From Ruminococcaceae bacterium AM07-15 (GTDB lineage Bacteria > Bacillota > Clostridia > Oscillospirales > Butyricicoccaceae): DNA of 62,937 nt. The DNA is taken from positions 14,365 to 77,301 of the forward strand of contig QUDE01000015.1 of the NCBI GenBank assembly GCA_003477405.1, in the 5' to 3' direction. The notes below the pieces were generated by a model. That model made no database searches. It saw only the letters and a program-made list of their open reading frames with translations, and was not told where the DNA came from. Of the stretch, positions 60,441-62,937 are shown in pieces. The translations under genes and the position numbers were made by a program. Numbering within the stretch: position 1 is the first letter of the stretch; every line of letters begins with the position of its first letter.

Positions 60441-61448
60441 ATGAATTTTGTGAAAACTTTCCGCACTCTTCTGGAAAATGCCTCCCCCTCGGGCTTTGAA
60501 GCCCATGGGGCAAAGGCCATTGCCGACCTGGCCGCCCCCTATTGCGACAAGGTGAAGATCGACGCTTTGGGCAATGTGATCTGCCGGAAGAAAGGCTCGG
60601 GCAAGCGCATCATGGTGGCCGCCCACATGGATGTGATCGGTTTTATGGTGAACCGCTTTGAAAAGGACGGCTTTTTGCAGGTGACCAACATCGGCGGCCA
60701 TCGGGCCAGCCGTCTGTCGGGCAAAAAAGTGCGGTTTTTGAATGGCGTTTCCGGCGTGCTCTTTGAGCGGAGCGATGCCGAGCTGAAAACCAAAACCGGA
60801 GACAAAGCCGCCATGACCGACCTGTTTTTGGACATCGGGGCCACTTCCGAGGAAGAAGCCCGCAAGATGGTGCGGGTAGGGGATGTGGCCGTCTTCGATT
60901 ACGAAGCCAAGGAGATTGGCGACGGGCTTTTGATGTCCCCCTATTGCGACAACCTGGCCTCCTGCGCCGCCATGCTCTGCGCCATGAGCCAGGTACAGAA
61001 GACGGAAAATGACCTGTATTTCGTCTTTACCGTCCAGGAAGAGCAGGGGCTGAAAGGCTCCAAGACCTCGGCCCACGCCATCGAGCCGGATCTGGGCATC
61101 GCCATCGACCTGACTCACGCCGGGGATTGCCCGGGGGCCGCCGATGGGGAAGTGAAGCTGGGGAAAGGCCCGGCCATCAAAGTCAAGGACGCTTCCTTGA
61201 TCTGCACTCCGGAAGCGGTGGAGCATCTGCGGAAATCCGCTGAGGAAAACGGCATTTCCTATCAGGACGAAGTGCTGCTGCGGGGCGGCACCGATACCGC
61301 CTCCATTCTGGTGAGCCGGGATGGGGTGCCCTCGGGCTGTGTCAGCATCCCCGGCCGGTATATCCATTCCACTGCCGAAACCATTTCTATTAAAGACGGA
61401 GAACAGGCCGCCGCCCTTCTGGCCCGGGCCTGCGAGAGGGAGCTATGA
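60441..61448 (+). CDS. M42-family metallopeptidase, divergent subtype (copy 4 of 4)
   Basis: 335 aa from ATG at 60441 (AAAGGAGGGG upstream). Closest to copy 3: SPSGFEAHGAKAIADLAAPY, AAHMDVIGFMVNRF, MSPYCDNLASCAAM (Asp kept, next Asp changed to Asn), TVQEEQGLKGSKTS, AIDLTHAGDCPG and RYIHSTAET. All metal-binding residues appear present. The ATGA overlap with the following gene indicates coupling. Confidence 0.9.
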   Translation: MNFVKTFRTLLENASPSGFEAHGAKAIADLAAPYCDKVKIDALGNVICRKKGSGKRIMVAAHMDVIGFMVNRFEKDGFLQVTNIGGHRASRLSGKKVRFLNGVSGVLFERSDAELKTKTGDKAAMTDLFLDIGATSEEEARKMVRVGDVAVFDYEAKEIGDGLLMSPYCDNLASCAAMLCAMSQVQKTENDLYFVFTVQEEQGLKGSKTSAHAIEPDLGIAIDLTHAGDCPGAADGEVKLGKGPAIKVKDASLICTPEAVEHLRKSAEENGISYQDEVLLRGGTDTASILVSRDGVPSGCVSIPGRYIHSTAETISIKDGEQAAALLARACEREL

Positions 61449-62701
61449 GCACATTTGATTTTTCACCGGCCCTTTGGGACCTCTGCCGCAAGGCAGAGGC
61501 CAAAGCCCGGGGCCAGTTTGCACTTCTGGAGGAGCGGGCCTCCCATAACACCGCAAAAATTCTGTCGGCCTTTTCGGAGCATCGGGTGAGCGACGCCTGC
61601 TTTGGCGGCACCACCGGCTATGGCTATGACGACATGGGCCGGGACAAGCTGGACGAGATCTATGCCCAGGTGTTCGGGGCAGAGAAGGCCCTGGTGCGCA
61701 CCGGCTTTGTCAACGGCACCCACACCATTGCCGCCGCCATGTTCTCCTGCGTCAGCGCCGGGGATGTGTTTTTGTCGGCCACCGGCAGCGTCTATGACAC
61801 CTTGCAGACGGTGGTAGGCCTGCGGGGCAAGGTGGGAGGCACCTTTGCCGATTACGGCATCGGTTACCGGGAAGTACCTCTGAAAGAGGGGCGGCCCGAT
61901 CTGCCCGCCATTGAGAAGGCCGCCGCCGACCCCCAGGTCAAGGGAGTATTCATTCAGCGCAGCCGGGGCTATGCCCAGCGGCAGACCCTGTCCTGTGAGG
62001 AGATCGGGGAGATCTGCAAGGTGGTGCGGAAGGTCAACCCGGATGCCGCCATTGTGGTGGACAACTGCTATGGCGAGTTTGTGGAGGAAACCGAGCCCAC
62101 CCAGCACGGAGCGGATCTCACGGCCGGGTCCCTGATTAAGAATCCCGGCGGCGGCCTGGCCCCCACCGGCGGCTATATCGCCGGTCGGGCCGATCTGGTG
62201 GAGCGGGCGGCCTTCCGCCTGACGGTGCCGGGCATCGGCGGCGAGTGCGGCGCCACCCTGGGGGTCAACCGCGCGCTGTATCAGGGGCTGTTCATGGCGC
62301 CCCACACCGTGTGCCAGGCGGTGAAAACGGCGGTATTTGCCGCGGCCCTGCTGGAGGAGATGGGCTTTTCGGTGTCTCCCGGAAGCGGGGAGGAGCGTCA
62401 CGACATCATCCAGACGGTGGACTTTGGCAAGCCGGAACCGCTGCTGGCCTTCTGCCGGGGCATCCAGGCGGGAGCGCCGGTGGATTCCTTCGCCACGCCG
62501 GAGCCCTGGGATATGCCGGGCTATGATTGCCCGGTGGTCATGGCGGCGGGGGCCTTTATCCAGGGCTCGTCCATCGAGCTTTCCTGCGATGCGCCCATGC
62601 GTGAGCCCTATACCGCCTTTATGCAGGGCGGCCTGACCTACGAAGCCGGACGGCTGGGGGTCATGATGGGTGCCAAGTGCATCCTGGAGATGGAAAAATA
62701 A
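61445..62701 (+). CDS. Methionine gamma-lyase family (aluminium-resistance type) PLP enzyme
   Basis: 418 aa. Matches the Firmicute PLP family annotated as methionine gamma-lyase/aluminium resistance protein: FGGTTGYGYDDMGRD near 54, AEKALVRTGFVNGTHTIAAA near 79, VVDNCYGEF near 201 and the Lys that should hold PLP in AGSLIKNPGGGLAPTGGY near 225. True methionine lyase activity is not established for the family. It ends the murD-M42 operon, so it may use amino acids freed by the peptidases; that is inference. Confidence 0.9.
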   Translation: MSTFDFSPALWDLCRKAEAKARGQFALLEERASHNTAKILSAFSEHRVSDACFGGTTGYGYDDMGRDKLDEIYAQVFGAEKALVRTGFVNGTHTIAAAMFSCVSAGDVFLSATGSVYDTLQTVVGLRGKVGGTFADYGIGYREVPLKEGRPDLPAIEKAAADPQVKGVFIQRSRGYAQRQTLSCEEIGEICKVVRKVNPDAAIVVDNCYGEFVEETEPTQHGADLTAGSLIKNPGGGLAPTGGYIAGRADLVERAAFRLTVPGIGGECGATLGVNRALYQGLFMAPHTVCQAVKTAVFAAALLEEMGFSVSPGSGEERHDIIQTVDFGKPEPLLAFCRGIQAGAPVDSFATPEPWDMPGYDCPVVMAAGAFIQGSSIELSCDAPMREPYTAFMQGGLTYEAGRLGVMMGAKCILEMEK

Positions 62702-62714
62702 AAAGAATCAAAAA

Positions 62715-62750
62715 GCATCAAAAAAGCGGCTTTTGCCGCTTTTTTGATGC
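62715..62750 (+). terminator. Operon terminator
   Basis: GCATCAAAAAAGCGGC / GCCGCTTTTTTGATGC, perfect 16-bp arms with a TTTT loop, 13 nt after the last stop. Confidence 0.9.
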
Positions 62751-62758
62751 TCCCAGCC

Positions 62759-62937
62759 CAGGCGGAGTGCCTCCGCAGGCATTCCTCTCTTTGCCGGAGT
62801 AAACACAACCAGCTTTGGTTCTGTTGCTCAGCGCGGGAGCGCAGTATGGGTGCAGCGTCACGCTGCCGACACGGGACTGCAAATTTTGTAGGTTTGTCAA
62901 TGATGTGTTACAGATGAGGAAAAGAGAGTAAGACCTG
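62759..62937. repeat. Repeat mosaic at the right edge
   Basis: GCGGAGTGCCTCCGC near 62762, the GCGCGGGAGCGCAGTATGG module, GCAGCGTCACGCTGC near 62852 and a partial CGACACGGGAC. The last 55 bp are unique and A/T richer. No gene seen. Confidence 0.7.

Overview
The window is about 63 kb of GC-rich (near 60% in genes) Clostridia chromosome. A Gram-positive PolC, a Gram-positive type LexA box, YitT, Mini-III RNase, the paired 'DNA metabolism' radical-SAM genes and 2-hydroxyacyl-CoA dehydratase activators all point to an anaerobic gut-type Firmicute. Oscillospirales (Ruminococcaceae/Oscillospiraceae) is my inference; the species cannot be read from the sequence. Most genes are housekeeping and almost every one is recognisable.

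Layout. 0.2-3.7 kb (minus): an ArsR-G3E GTPase fusion, and a LexA-box-controlled radical-SAM/DUF4130 DNA repair pair. 4.1-6.8 kb: an AbgB-like M20 amidohydrolase and a CatA-like acetyltransferase. 7.1-18.4 kb (plus): the conserved block pyrH-frr-uppS-cdsA-dxr-rseP-ispG-polC (ribosome recycling, undecaprenyl/isoprenoid and phospholipid precursors, envelope proteolysis, replication). 18.9-23.4 kb: an XRE/SLOG-like divergent pair, trxA, mrnC-yitT, and two small membrane proteins, one holin-like. 24-27.9 kb (minus): tex and pckA. 28.7-32 kb: a phage-like remnant (amidase, replisome-organiser-like protein, DnaC-like loader), a low-GC segment with a candidate type I toxin-antitoxin locus, and tRNA-Gln. 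32.4-39.2 kb (plus): polA-rimI, tsaD, rex, an M29-like peptidase. 39.5-49.8 kb (minus): a split 2-hydroxyacyl-CoA dehydratase activator system, ppx-ppk, and a Na/Pi cotransporter with PhoU domain; ppx, ppk and the transporter form a phosphate/polyphosphate neighbourhood. 50-55 kb: a class I GATase, a lipoprotein, a P-loop ATPase, a GntR regulator and a membrane protein. 55.1-55.5 kb (minus): RNase P RNA. 56-62.7 kb (plus): murD, four tandem M42 peptidases and a methionine gamma-lyase-like PLP enzyme.

The most unusual feature is in the gaps. Nearly all inter-operon spaces are mosaics of repeated modules joined by 11-15 bp GC-rich palindromes with a 3-nt loop, usually TGN or its complement NCA. 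The same module is followed by different palindromes at different sites, including within two tandem duplications. The palindromes sit on or within a few bases of stop codons, and directly against the -35 box of the next promoter or the Shine-Dalgarno sequence of the next gene. In several genes (catA-like, dxr, tex, the holin-like gene, ppk) the repeats have become the C-terminal codons. No transposase or recombinase is present in the window.

All calls come from reading the sequence. No database search was run. Promoters, terminators and operators are pattern matches only.
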